NCBI GenBank assembly: GCA_016858145.1
Contig: JAEHOE010000018.1
Location: forward strand, 930,001 to 994,000
DNA: 64,000 nt
Source: Edaphochlamys debaryana
Lineage: Eukaryota; Chlorophyta; Chlorophyceae; Chlamydomonadales
Direction of reading: 5' to 3'
The position numbers were made by a program, and so were the translations under genes. Below are positions 50,525 through 61,940 of the stretch, piece by piece (within the stretch, counting starts at the first letter, position 1; each line of letters opens with the position of its first letter). A model generated the notes under the pieces. The model searched no databases, was not told the DNA's origin, and saw only the letters and a list, made by a program, of their open reading frames with translations.

Positions 50525-50529
50525 TTACA
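50525..50529 (-). terminator. Possible TGTAA signal for the membrane protein gene
   Basis: First minus-strand TGTAA after the stop at 51620. The distance is long (1.1 kb), though similar to the 3' UTR inferred for the NACHT gene. Confidence 0.35.
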
Positions 50530-51504
50530 AAGGATACGCGAACGAGCCGCACAAAGCCTCAGCAGGGAGCCGCTCTAGTGTGCCTCATGCCTTCATTACC
50601 ATTGCGGCCCTGGACAAGGCCAGATCCAGAGCCCAGAAGCCACTGCCACAGATACTAAACACCTGAGCGGTACTGATACGTCGCTAGTAGATCCAGCCAA
50701 GCGTAAGCCTTCACGGCTGTATCACCCTGTCAGCCCGGGTGAGAGCCCACAGCAGCGGCTTCCCGTCTAAACATTTGCCCTTAAGGCCACCTCGCTCCAT
50801 CTCGGAGCCCCCCATCGGCCCAGCACCCTGGACCCTGCGCCTGTGTCGCCATGAAGGCACATAAATTGCGCCAGCGCCTAGGCACACTTTGACGGTAGTC
50901 CAGCGCCGTCGCAGAGAGTGCTTAGACCGCTTGCCACGCTTATTTGGGACCTTGGGTAAGGCACAAACCAACGTCCAGCATTCATTGCCACGGACCCAAA
51001 CTGTTCCCGGAGCCAACCCCGAAACAGCATCGTTTGCTCACAGCCTCGCATAGTGTTGCCAGCGCGACACCTGATCTTGGCTAAACCCAGACAACCGGAG
51101 CTTTGGCCCCGCAAAAGAAGCAGAGGGAAGAGAGCGTTGTGTTTGCGTGTGAGTAGCGGAGGTGGAATGGCGCGTGTATGACGTAATTCATACCCACGCT
51201 ACTACACGTGCCAGAACCGAAGGCACGATCCAACACACTCATGATTAGCACCCATCAGGGAAGTGGACTGAGCCATATATCTATACAGACCAAATGAAGC
51301 AAAGACGCACAGGTTGATCCATAGCCGAAGTCGGGTTGCACTCGGTTCTGAGTAGTGGTGTCCGCGACATGATTCTCCACGCTGCACTGTTCCAGATTTC
51401 GCCGCAGCGTAGCGAGCACAACCCGTGTTCCAAGCCGCGTTGCATCGGGTTCAGATTCGGCTGAGAGCCCTACACAAGACAACGTTCCCCAGCATCCATA
51501 GCCC

Positions 51505-51544
51505 CAGCCCCATCCAACACACACCAGCCCCATCCAACACACAA
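51505..51544. repeat. Two tandem 20-base copies
   Basis: CAGCCCCATCCAACACACAC at 51505-51524 is followed directly by a copy with one mismatch at 51525-51544. It lies in the predicted 3' UTR of the membrane-protein gene. Confidence 0.8.
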
Positions 51545-51619
51545 TAATAACCCATCGGTCCCCACACCAGCCATTCGCAGGGGCGCCAAGCCGCACCCCA
51601 GCATCACCAACACCCAAGT

Positions 51620-54600
51620 TTATGCGGCCTTGATAGATGCCGTGTCAGTAAAAGCCTTGTCTCCACACGCCCGGGAGCAGCTTGCCCCACCGTGGTCCTG
51701 GCGAGGGGCCTGCTTCTGCAGGCGTGCCCCGGCGCGGACCGCCTCCTCGAATCGGCGCCGCACGTGCCGCTCGGCAAAGATGGCGCAGGTGAGGTAGATG
51801 GTCAGGCGGAAGCCCGCGAGACCCACTGCGCCAACAACAGAGTCGGCGAGGCCGTAGCGGTAGCAGAAGCACGCGTGGACCAGGCTATCGATCAGCTTCA
51901 GTGAAAGCGCCTGCCACCCACCCGGCATCTGCGAAGGACAGGGTCCACACGGGCGGTGTCTCAGTTTCGAGCGGCTCGGCAGGCACGGAGGGCACCAACT
52001 GCTTCGAGCACACCCTCCCGCACTACAACTGGGAGGGTCGGGAGGATTCGCCAGCTCTAAGCCCTGCGCCCAAGCCACCACTCATGCACTTGAAGCCACT
52101 CACCCGCTCGCAGAGGCTCGGCAGGAGCGTGTCGGTGAGCAGCGTAACGCCCATGCGCGTGTACAGCAGCATGCTGTACGGCACGGTCATCAGGCCAAAC
52201 GTCCACAAAACCTTGGTGCTCATGCGCCCGATCGCGCACAGCTGCCACCAGGCGCGAAGCCGCGATACGGTCCATGCCCTGTGAACGATGTGAGCGGGCG
52301 GCACCGGTCAGCTGTACTGGGATGCACAACGCAAGCTCTAACGAGACGAATAGCTCAGCCGGCAGAGGGCACCGCTACCGCATAAGCCTCGAGAGCTACC
52401 CGCAGATGTCAACACGAGCACATCGGTGGAGACTGGAGAGCAGCGGCAGAGACCAGGGCAGGGTGGTGACCTTGGCGGGGGAAAGCGGGGATGGTGCAAT
52501 CGCGCACTCACGGGTAGGACCACAGGGCGACGAGCAGGGCGCAGTAGGGCCAGGCGAAGAGCACCGCCGCGGGGGCCTCGGAGGCGTCGGAGGCGACGCC
52601 GCGCAGCTGCCGCAGCAGCGCGGCCGCCATGACGGTCACCATGCAGGGCACCCACACCCTGGCCACCTGCAGGTCGAGGGCAGCGAACATGGAGGTCGGG
52701 TCAGAACTCTGACAAAGATAGCGCGCAGGAAGGACTGAGTAGCGCTCTCGCAACAAGCGGAAGACCTGTGAGCGTACCCCAGAATCGCAACACGCATCAT
52801 GCGTACCCAAAGCAAACCCAGACAACATCGACGCGAGGCACTGGCCATGCTCGCTTGCGCCACCACACCAGCCGCGCACGCACGCACCTGGCGCTCGTGC
52901 GCCTCCGTGAACTCGCGGAAGCGGTGCTCCACCGAGCGGTCGCCGTAACCGAACAAGAGGACCTTCCAGAAGGGCCGATCGCCGAGCGACAGCGCCGGCC
53001 CTGCCTCCTGCTTGCCCTGCTGCCCGTCTCGCTTCCCCAGGGCCTCGGCCTTGTGCGTTGGCTCTGTGAGCTTTAATTGCTTCGCCCCGCTGCTGCCGCC
53101 GCAACCCTCCGTGGACTCGTCATCCTGATCAGCGCGGGCCCCAGAGGCGGAGCGCCGGTCAAAGGAGCTCCGGTCGTCGGCCGGCAGGCCCAGGCTGCCG
53201 GCACGGCGCGTGGGCCTCTGGTCGCTGGAGCGGTCACAATCCCGCTGGTGCTGCAGGAGGAAGTCCTCGGCGTTGCGCAGGAGCTCAAAGATCTCAGCGG
53301 CCGCGGCCCCGGCGGCGCCGCCAGCGGCCGCCGCCATGGCGGCCAGATCCAGCGGCGAGCGGCCGCCGTGGCGGCGCATGACCCAGTCCGTGCCGAGGCC
53401 CTCGGCGGCCGCCCAGACCAGGACCGTGCGGACCACGGTGAGCCTGTTGGAGAGGACGGCGAGGTGGACGACGGGGAGGCCTTGCTCGCCCTGCTCCTCG
53501 ACGGGGGAGGCAGCGGCCTCGGCGCCGATCGCAGCGGCGGCGGCGGGGTCCGCGGCGGAGTCTTGGAAGCCGTGGCTCTCGGCCTCGGCGGAGGCGGCCG
53601 AGATGGCGTCCGCCTCCGCCAGGCCGCACCCCAGCGCCACCAGCGTGTCGCGCACCGCACACGCGATGTACGGCATGTTGCGCAGTACGGCGTACGACAG
53701 CAGGTTGGAGCCGATCGTCAGCATCGTCTCGCGGACCTCCTGCGAGTCTCCGCCGCCGCTCGGGCGCAGCAGCTCTGCCAGCTGTGCCGAGAGGTCCAGG
53801 GAGCCAGGCAGCAGCGGCGGCGCGCGCTCCAGGGTCTCTGTCTCTTCGGGCTCCGCCTGGCCGACAGCCGCCGCCGCCGCCGCCTTGGCGCCGGGCCCGG
53901 CACGGCAGACCGAGGCGTACAGCTCTAGCGCCCCCATGTCGAGAACCAACTGGCGGAAACCCATCTCGTCCATGCCCTGCTCGTCCAGTTCTATCTCGCT
54001 GGCCAACGGCCAGCAACCGCCAAGCATGGCGGCCGCCGCCAGCCTCGACAGCTCCGCCGCCACCCCTGCCGCCGCCGTCGGTGCGGCGGGCTGGGCCGGG
54101 GAGCTTCCTGCGTCGTTGATGGTGTCAGGGTACGGCAGGCCCGACCCGTCCGACACGAGCATCACGGGAGCCTGCGACACCATGTGCATGCCGTACCACA
54201 GCTCGACCGACAGCACGGCGATGCGGCTCGACAGCGCCTCAACGGCCTCGTGGCAACCGCCAACCGCCACCTCGAGCGTCACGTACGTTTCAACCGGCAC
54301 GTAGCTGCATCCGAACAGCCCCTCCGCCGAACTCTCGGTCTGCGCGGTGGACATGCCGAGGCCACTGGAGGGCCGCGGGGAGTTGGCCTGCGAGTGAACC
54401 CGTCGGACCTTGACCGGAAGGCTGCGCCCCAGCGTGTTCGCCACCAGGTGCCATCCCTCTGCGTCGCCGTGGCCGCCCGACCCCAGGCGACAGCCCAGCA
54501 GCGCGGTCGCCAGCTGCGGTCCCAGCCCCAGCGAGCTCTCGCCGCTCGCGACCAGCGTGAGCGTCATCTCCAGCTCCGGCGCGGCACCGCCCTCGCCACG

Positions 54601-57065
54601 CTCAGCACGCGGAGCCAGCACCACGGCGGCGTCGAAGGGGCGCATGCTCACGGCTGAACCGGCCCTCACCACGGCCGGGAGCGACGCTGCCGCGGCATCG
54701 GGCAGCGCGAGCGGCGCAGGCACCCAGCCGCCGGGGCCATCGCCGCGCGCGACGGTAAAGGACGGCCGACCGCCGATGGCCACCACGACACGCTCCTCCT
54801 CCGCCTCGTTGTCGACCGCCCCGGCCGCTCGGTTGATGAGGCGCGTCAGCTCGACGGCCAGGGCAGCAGCGTCCTGACCCTGCACCGAGCCCAGCCCAGA
54901 GCCGAAGAGGAACTGCGGCGGCACGTGCCTGCCGCTGCCAGTCGGGGACCTGCACGCAAGCGCGAGCCGCACTCGTTAGCTGCAGCTACGGTATGAGCTC
55001 TACGGTACGAGCGCAAACAATGCGGGAAAGGCAAAGCCCCTGCTCGACTGGCACGGGGACGCCAAGCGGATTCCCACCTGTTGCTGGAGGGCGCGAGGGG
55101 GATAAGCTCCAACTGCACGAGCGCGCAGCCTGGCCGTACGGCGGCGCCCACCACCATGTAACCCGAGCCGCTGGAGAGGGCATCGTTTAAGGACTCCAAC
55201 AGCCCGCCACCGCCGCCACCGTTAGAGCGGCCGCCACCCGAGCCGCCGCCCAGCATGCCGGGCTCAGCCCACGGCACCTTGATGCTCAGGCTCAGGTGCT
55301 GCTGGTGGTGCGTCGCAGGGCCCTTCACGCCGACGACCAAGGGCGCCGCGCTTCCGCACCTGACCGAGTGCTGAACGATGTGGGTCGGGCGGTCCACGCC
55401 ATTGGAATGGACAGGTGGAGCCGGGACCCCTGAGCCGGGCATGCCCATACCCTGGCCAGCGACGGCAGGAGCGTGCTGGTAGGGCTCGCAGGGCTGGCCT
55501 TGGGAGCGAGACTGCTGCTGGTGCTGCTGCATGCGCAGAGCCTGCAGCTGAGCGGCGTAGGCGGCGGCGAGGCGCTCGGCTCCTGGCGCCGTCATCTGCC
55601 GCGTCTGCTGGTCTTTGACGCCCGCCGCGCTTAGCGCCGGCGCGTTGGGGGGCAGCCCCACCTGCCGCTCGGCCTGTGGCCGCGCCGCCCCTTGCCTTGC
55701 CTGGTGCTCTGCCGCAGCGTTCAGGGCGTGGAGCGTGCTGGGCACTGTGCGGTCTGAGGGCCGGTAGCCCCTGTAGCGCAGCTGGCGCGAGCCCACGCGC
55801 ACCGTCTTCTCCTGCAGCTCCATAACCACCTGCGGCCGGGGAAGGCGTGCGCAAAAGGAAGGTGAGCTCGCTTGTACGAATTCGGGGCCGAAGCAGCCCA
55901 CGGTACGATTGAAACGCGGTGCTGAGGAGTCGATGAGTGTCATGAGGCCATGTGTCGGCAGGCCAACGCCCCACCTGAGTGTTGGGCGGGGGGTAGGGCG
56001 CGTCCTCCACAATCGTGCAGCGGCTGAGCCCCAGTGGAGCCTTGAGGCTGCTGCTCGCCGACCCCGAGTAAGGCAGGCGGCTGCGCGACGATCCCCCTGA
56101 AGCAGTAGCCGTGGAAGCTGCGCGCGCCTGCGCCCCGACGGCCGCCACAGCAACACCTGTTGCGCCCCCTTTGCCGAGGGCCAGCATCGCTGCTGATGCA
56201 GAGGCCGAGACGGATGAAGCTGCCAAGACCGTGACGGGTTGCGAGCAGGCCTGCTTGCTGCTAAGGCCGTCGGTGCGGGCGGAGGCGTAGGCGGCATCGC
56301 TCCTGGTGGTGAGGTTGAGGATGGCCTGCACGCCGGCCCCGGCGGCAGTGGCGGTCACAGGCACGGGCATGCACGGTGCGCTCTGTGACCGCGACCTGGA
56401 CGCCTCAGAGCGATGCTCCAGGTTACTCAGCCATTCCCCGGTGCGCGCGGCACACTTTTGCGCGGCTGCAAGGGAAGGGGGGGCATCGTGGGGGAGGGTC
56501 GCCTAACTGCCACGGCACGGGGTGCACTGGCGCATAGAGCAAGCCTTCAACCGGCCGCAACCAGCCTTGTTACACCGCAATCTGCGCCCGCTGTTGGGTG
56601 TTTCTGACGGTGTGTTCACTGAGCGGCCGCGCCCAACGCATGCGCGCCAACACCAGCACCGCCACCGTTACGGTAACCCCAGCGTCATCGTGGCATAGAT
56701 ATAGAGGCCTTACAACCGCCTGCCCTGCACAGACAGGACGCACCACGGAAGACGCCGAAAATTGCCAAAAACACCGCCACGAGAGCGCTGACAAGGCCCC
56801 CGTAGGAGCCCAGGACTCCAGAGCAGCCCATGGTCCACAGCAGGAGCGCCAGCACCAGCGGCAGGGTGAAGGAGCGCCGGGGGGAAAGGGGCACGGATGT
56901 CCGGCCTCGGCCAGAGCTCTGCGCCCGAACGTCGTTCGTTGCCCTAGATGCCTGGTGACTACTAGGTTGATGACGGCAAGTTGCCGTCTCTGACGTCGGC
57001 TCGCTCATGACGCTCATGATTGTCTTGGCCACAAAGCAGCTAGGCAAAAGGAGAGTGCGAGGCAT
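51620..57065 (-). CDS. Multi-pass membrane protein with ankyrin-like segment
   Basis: No sure family. Exons (minus): 57065-56744 (tentative), 56465-55975, 55829-55078, 54949-52888, 52666-52512, 52278-52104, 51910-51620; 1,415 residues. Exon 1 codes a polar start and a hydrophobic stretch (about 69-106, LPLVLALLLWTMG then GGLVSALVAVFLAIFGVF). The middle is low-complexity, with YMVVGAAVRPGCALVQLEL near residue 490-510 and ankyrin-like LPVVHLAVLSNRLTVVRTVL near 1010-1060 ending GGRSPLDLAA. Then FGYGDRSVEHRFREF and four or so hydrophobic segments (1209-1390), ending with a basic cytosolic tail. The RPGC motif, the ankyrin-like part and the C-terminal membrane helices recall the C-terminal half of SPL1-type SBP proteins, but no SBP zinc finger is visible. 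The start is uncertain: 57017 or 56370 are possible, and exon 1 could instead be a separate 126-codon gene (stop at 56685, TGTAA at 56570-56574). Confidence 0.65.
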
Positions 57066-57733
57066 TCTCCGGCTGCTAGCTCAGTAGAGGCTAGGTAGAG
57101 GCCCCTGCGCAGCAGGGCCCCCGCGGGGAATGCATTCGAGGGAGCCCTTTGAGCCCGTCGCGATGGCCGCGCTGGGGTATGCAAGTTTATCGCGTGCGAG
57201 CTAGCGTGAGTAGTATGCGCCTTGTGGACGCCCCTTGGCGCTCGAATAGTTTGCTGTACGTTGGGAATTTGCCTGGTTACGCGATTTGTCGTCGCCCCTC
57301 ACGCCCGCGTCGCGGAGCACATACATGATGTAGCGTCAGGGCGCCGTGGCATCGTCACGCTTGGTATTCGCCGCTCGGAGTTGCGAAGTGTTGGAGGCTC
57401 GAGGAGTCTGACGGGTGCCGGCCGCGCGATTACCCTGTACATGCTGGTGTGCACGTAACGGGGGCTGTGGGCACGATACGGGCCGGAGGTCCTGCTGGGG
57501 ATACGGCGAGCGCGGGGTTACTTGGGTTACGTTGCCTCGAGGCGAGCGGAGGCGTGCTTCGGCGGCGGGACCTGTGCTTCGCCCTCCCGCGGGCGCAGCC
57601 GCGTGGGAGCCAGCGCCGTGACGGCGGATCACCACACGGAAGCCCATTGAGTGCGTCGTTAGTTAGGAACTCCAAAGAGTTCAGAAGGGGGGACGCTTCC
57701 CCAACGGCGGGGTCACTTGAGGCCAGGCCAAGC

Positions 57734-57741
57734 CACCCCTG
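57734..57741 (+). repeat. 8-bp target-site duplication, left copy
   Basis: CACCCCTG, identical to 57969-57976 on the other side of the MITE. Confidence 0.85.
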
Positions 57742-57968
57742 CAGTGTTGGTATCTTGGTCGGTTAGTCGGCTGGACAGTCGGCCGGCGCCGGCTAATCTG
57801 AAGGAAATCCGCAATTAGCCGCCAGTCCAGCCGGCTAATTTTGGGCTGGCGCCCTGGGCCAGCCGACTAACCCGTGCCAATCCCCCACCGCCAGCCGGCT
57901 AAAAGGGCCGGTGTGGGCGGATTAGCCGCCAGCTCAGCCGACTAATCCCGGGGAAGATAGCAACACTG
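57742..57968. mobile_element. Non-autonomous hAT-type MITE
   Basis: The 227-base element starts CAGTGTTGGTATCTT and ends AAGATAGCAACACTG, terminal inverted repeats matching at 14 of 15 bases. It is flanked by a perfect 8-base direct repeat CACCCCTG (57734-57741 and 57969-57976). An 8-base target duplication and CAGTG ends are typical of hAT transposons. Inside are seven or eight copies of a GCCGGCTAA/TTAGTCGGC-type motif in both orientations, likely sub-terminal transposase-binding sites. No open frame, so it must have been moved in trans. Confidence 0.88.
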
Positions 57969-57976
57969 CACCCCTG
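57969..57976 (+). repeat. 8-bp target-site duplication, right copy
   Basis: CACCCCTG, identical to 57734-57741. Confidence 0.85.
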
Positions 57977-58172
57977 GCGAAGCCAGCAGTAATAACTAAT
58001 AAGCCACACAACATGCAATGTTTCCTGCCAGCGCCTTCAACCGAGCTGTCATGCGTGCCGTACGCCCCCCGGCCCCCGCCGCCCTGACCCAAGCCGCCCC
58101 AACCTCCAAGCACGAGTCCTGATGAGTCCGGTATAGCCCTGGTCCAGACTCGGCCCCGGACGAGACCCCGCA

Positions 58173-58177
58173 TTACA
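58173..58177 (-). terminator. TGTAA polyadenylation signal for the PPPDE gene
   Basis: Minus-strand TGTAA 148 bases after the stop codon (58325-58327). A short, typical 3' UTR. Confidence 0.6.
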
Positions 58178-58324
58178 CGCATGCTTGCACGTCCCTATGC
58201 GCCGCTCCATGGCATACGGTGCGTGGATAAAGACAGACCACCCCTTTGAAAGCGCTCGGGATTATGCCTGCTTCCGGCAACGGGCACCTCTGCCCCGCGG
58301 ATGCCGTTGCCCGGCCAGCAACAC

Positions 58325-61300
58325 CTAGTCGCGCCGTTCATGCCAGCCGCCCTGCTGCTGCCCCTCCCCCACGGCCCTCGCAGAGGCGCGGCTCTGCGGC
58401 CGCGCGTGAGGCAGCGCCGGTGAGGACTCCAGCGCCCCGCCCCGTCGGTCCGACGACCCTCGGTTCTGCCTAGCCGCCTGTGACGCAGGTGAAGTCTCCT
58501 CCTCGTGGACGGTGGACGTGGTGACCCCAGCTGCCAGAATGGCCGTCGCCGAGGAAGCAGCAGCACCTTTGAGGGCGCTGGGGTCAGGCATCCCGGGTGG
58601 TGGCTCGGGTGTGGGCGCAGCCGACCTGTTGAAGAGGAGGTCCACGTATCCCCCGGAGAGCACACTCCAGGGCCGTGGCGGGTGGTCCTCTCCCTGGGCT
58701 TGCGCCTGCTGAGCCTGGCGCGCAGGCTGCTCCTGCACCTGCTGCTCTGAGGAAGGCGTGCCGCGCCCGTGCCGTCGGTCCTGCCCTCTCATGCCACCGT
58801 TACCGTCGCTTTGTCCGGGCGCCGGGCTGGTTGTGGGAGGCTGGCTGCCACCCTCGGAGCGCGGATCTGGCAACAGCCCAGCCGCTGGCGCCCCCCCAGG
58901 CGCGGGCGAGGCCCGTCGGGACTGCTTGCGTGACGCCGGGCGGTTCGCCGACGGTGGGCGGGGCGGTGCCCCCTCCAGCATGTGCGGCGCCGAGCGCCTG
59001 TGGCTGGAGGCGTGAGCCGGCGGCTGACCGGGACTGGCCGCGGCGCCACGGCCCGAAGAGCCCGGTCGCTGCTGTATCTCCTCCTCGTGTTGCCTCAGGA
59101 GCTCGGCACTCAGCCGCCTGCTGCCAGCCTTCGGAGGAGGAGGCCGGCCCGCCGCCCCGTCCGTGCGGGTGTTTCTGCTAGCGGTTGCGCCACCTGCCCC
59201 CTCGCCATCCTCCCCGGGCTCTCCAGAACGCGTGGGTGGCCTGGATCGCCGCGCGCCGTCAGGCGAGCCCCCGCCCTCCGACTCGTCCGCTGGCGCCGGG
59301 GCACAAGGGTCCGGGAAGACCCGGACCCGGCTGCCGCTCCGGCTCTGGCTGAGCAGCCTATGAGATCCCGATCCCGTTAGTGGGGGCAGGTGCTGCGCTG
59401 GTGTACCACCCCCGGCAGGTGGCAGCGGCAGAGACGGCCTCCGGGGCCCGTCGGACGTGGATGCGGATGCGGAGGCTGTGAGGGATGGAGGGGTGCTGAA
59501 GGGCTCGCCGTCCACGGCTGAGAGGTTGGTCGACGGAGCGGGCGGCCCGGGGCCCCCGCTGTGGCCACTGTGAAGTCGCTGCCTGCGCTGTTGCTCCTGG
59601 ACTCCGCTGCGCGACGCTTCGCTTGCCGCGTCTCCGCCCCCGCTGCTGCCGTCAGGCTTTCGCGGGCTCCGTCCTGTCGATCCATTCTGCAGCCCCGCTG
59701 TGTGCCCTGAACTAGCCCAAGCCTCGGCGGATTCCTCCACCAGCTGTCGGCCGCGTCCGCTGGGGCTAGCACCAGACGGCTGCAGACTCGTCGGCGGGTG
59801 TGCTCCCGCCGCCACGCCGTCCTCGCTGCCTCCCAATCGGCTCCCTCTCGGTGCGGGGAGTTCCCCGGAGGCGCTGAGCGGCGCTCGGCTGTCGCTGCCG
59901 CCCAAGCGTTGGCCAGCGCCCACGGCACTTCCTGAGTCGGTCCCATCGCCACCGCCACGGCCCGTCTGGTCGCTGCGGCCCTCCGCCGCGCGGGGGTACA
60001 CCGTATGGCCTCCGCCACCCTCGTTACGGATCTGAAAGCGGAACCAGGGCGGGAACTCGGCGGCGATGCTGCGTGGGTTGCCCTGGAACAGGTTGAGCGC
60101 GTACGGCGAGAGGGGCATGGGCCTGCACAAGAAAAGAGTCGTCAGGTTGTGAGCATTTAACTGAAACCTGCCCGGGAGCCGCAGCCGGGCGAACTCCTCT
60201 GGCCATCCCACACCTCTTACTCCGATGCATCCTACGCCATGCCACACTCATTCCAACCCCCCCCCCCAGGAGCCCTTCCCCAACGCCGCACCCGTCCATT
60301 CGTCTCCGCAGCCAGGGCATGCAGCACCCCAGCGCCAGAGCCACTGCCGTGAGGCGCGTGACGTGGCTGGGAACCATGGCCTCGGGCGTGGTCTTGCCGG
60401 GCGCCGGCTTGAAGTCGGGGTGCCGCAGCAGAGCGGCGCACATGGCCCGGGCGAAGTGGTTGCAGTTGCGGCTCAGAACTGGGGGGCGTAGGTGTGAGGA
60501 GGGTCAGGGGTGGGAAGGAGCTTGAGGCGTGGGCCTCAATTGATGGCGCTGGGGTGGGCTGTCAAGGCGAGGCGCGGCGAGACTTTCCCACTTGTTTGGC
60601 GTCCATGTAAGTCCTGACTGTCCCATTGGCCCGCCCGACCAAGAGTCCCGTTCTCTCGTCCCAGGCCCCGCTGCGCGGCTCACGTCTGTAGGTCGGCCCC
60701 GTCCAGAGCTCCTGCGAGCATGGAGTGAGGAATTTATCGGCTCCTGTCTACCATCAGCACAGCATGCAGGTCCCGCCCGTCTTCAACACCGGGCCCCAGC
60801 CCCAGATTCCCGAGCAAGCGGCCACCCCAGCTTCCCGAGCAAGCGGCCACCCCTTTATTCTCCCCAAACATGTGTGAGCGACGCCTGCGTTGCCGGAACC
60901 CCAGCGCCCTGCCCACTGGCGCCACGAGCCGGGGGCCTCACCTCGTACCGCAGCCCCCGCAGGAGCTCCTCCAGTCGGGCCAGCGGGCCCATCCACCACC
61001 CCACCACGGAGCGAGACCGCAGCCGCGGCATCCACGCGAGCGAGGCGGCCGCTGTGCCCAGCTCGTCATCTGGGGGGCGGGGCGTACGTCACAGTCAACA
61101 TCAGCCCTTCGCCCGAACACAGGCTTACGCTCCTGCCAACTCGACAGCCCAACGGCTAGCGCACACGCACCCTCGCCCGTCGCCACTGCCTCCTCAGCTT
61201 CCCGCCGCAGCGCGTGCAGCGGCCGCACGAGCACCAGTATGCCCGCGTCGTCCGCGTGGTGCCCGCCGAAGGCGTACTCCACGCCCCCCACCTCGATGCC

Positions 61301-61940
61301 CGAATGGAAGGCCCCACCCAGGCCGAAGCATGACAGGCAGCCTGTGAGCAGGAGGCCGGGCCAGGGGACAGGCGTCTCCGTTAGGGCGGACGCGCAGGGG
61401 CGCACGCAGGACGGGGCCACAGAGGGGGCCTGGGGTTGACCGCGTGGCTGAGCCGGCAAGACAGGCGCCCCATGCCGGTATGCGATCGGCCTCGCTGAGC
61501 CCAGAAGGTGGAAAACCAGGTGCCCCTAGTGCTTTGCCACTTGCCGTTTAGGCGCGTGGGGAACATGTCGTAGAGGTTGAGGATGACTTTGTGGCCCCGG
61601 AAGATGCGGTGACTGTGGACCCAGGTGATCTGGGGTTCACCCTCCGGATCCAGATAGCGATTGATCTGCAGGCGCCGCGCGAGTGCCACGCCTGCGGGGG
61701 CAAAGAAGGGAGCAAAGGCGGTCACCTGTCACGTCCGACTGCATCACGGGCATCACAAGCGGCGTGCCTTTACCCGCCCGCCAGCACGTCCCGGGCCCGC
61801 CCCTCACTTGGTAGCTCCCTGTGCTTGGTGCAGCCAACACACACAGAACCGAAGCCCGCTGTGCTTAAGTCCCAGCTCACGTTCCGCGTCGGCCTCTCCT
61901 CCCTGTCCCTCTCCATCCGGGTGGAGGCGCGGGACGACAT
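58325..61940 (-). CDS. PPPDE (DeSI-like) thiol peptidase with long disordered tail
   Basis: Putative deubiquitinating/deSUMOylating cysteine protease. Exons (minus): 61940-61808, 61691-61545, 61341-61171, 61069-60942, 60711-60684, 60478-60292, 60122-58325; 863 residues. The PPPDE fold covers about 70-235: VILNLYDMF, then GLGGAFHSGIEVGGVEYAFG with catalytic His106, then GPTYRLLSRNCNHFARAM with catalytic Cys208. Both residues of the His/Cys dyad are present, so activity is expected. Family members are normally 150-250 residues; here about 600 extra residues (mostly one 1.8-kb exon) are Ser/Pro/Gly/Arg-rich without recognised motifs, perhaps a substrate- or localisation-determining tail. The first exon (start MSSRASTRME) is inferred from a phase-1 GTGAGG donor. 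The intron at 61544-61342 has a GC donor. Transcribed away from the C2-like gene. Confidence 0.88.
61342..61544 (-). other. GC-AG intron in the PPPDE gene
   Basis: On the minus strand the exon ends CTA AAC G and the intron begins GCAAGTGG, ending CTCACAG before GCTGCCTGTCATGC. Splicing gives LNGCLSCFGLGGAFHSG in phase. Confidence 0.75.

Larger units (their letters stand above)
48944..51619. other. Intergenic: kinase promoter and 3' UTR of membrane protein gene
   Basis: About 2.7 kb. A minus-strand TGTAA at 50525-50529 may end the transcript of the upstream membrane-protein gene (stop 51620), giving a 3' UTR of about 1.1 kb; the rest (48944 to about 50500) would be the kinase promoter. A G-rich segment with short repeats of GGGGTTGAGC lies at about 49890-50090. 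No coding motif recognised in any frame. Confidence 0.45.
57066..58324. other. Intergenic with MITE insertion
   Basis: About 1.26 kb between the PPPDE gene (stop 58325, minus) and the start of the membrane-protein gene (57065, minus). Contains the TGTAA at 58173-58177, the hAT-type MITE at 57742-57968, and presumably the promoter of the membrane-protein gene at 57066-57730. No coding exon recognised. Confidence 0.5.

Noticed and set aside
52351..52363. tRNA A-box-like string TAGCTCAGCCGGC
   Set aside because: No matching B box (GGTTCGA-type) or foldable acceptor and T arms follow within 80 bases, and it lies in an intron of the membrane-protein gene.
57861..57950. Inner inverted repeats of GGTTAGTCGGCTGG first taken as transposon ends
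   Set aside because: The outer CAGTGTTG ends with a perfect 8-bp duplication define the true element; the inner motifs are sub-terminal repeats.
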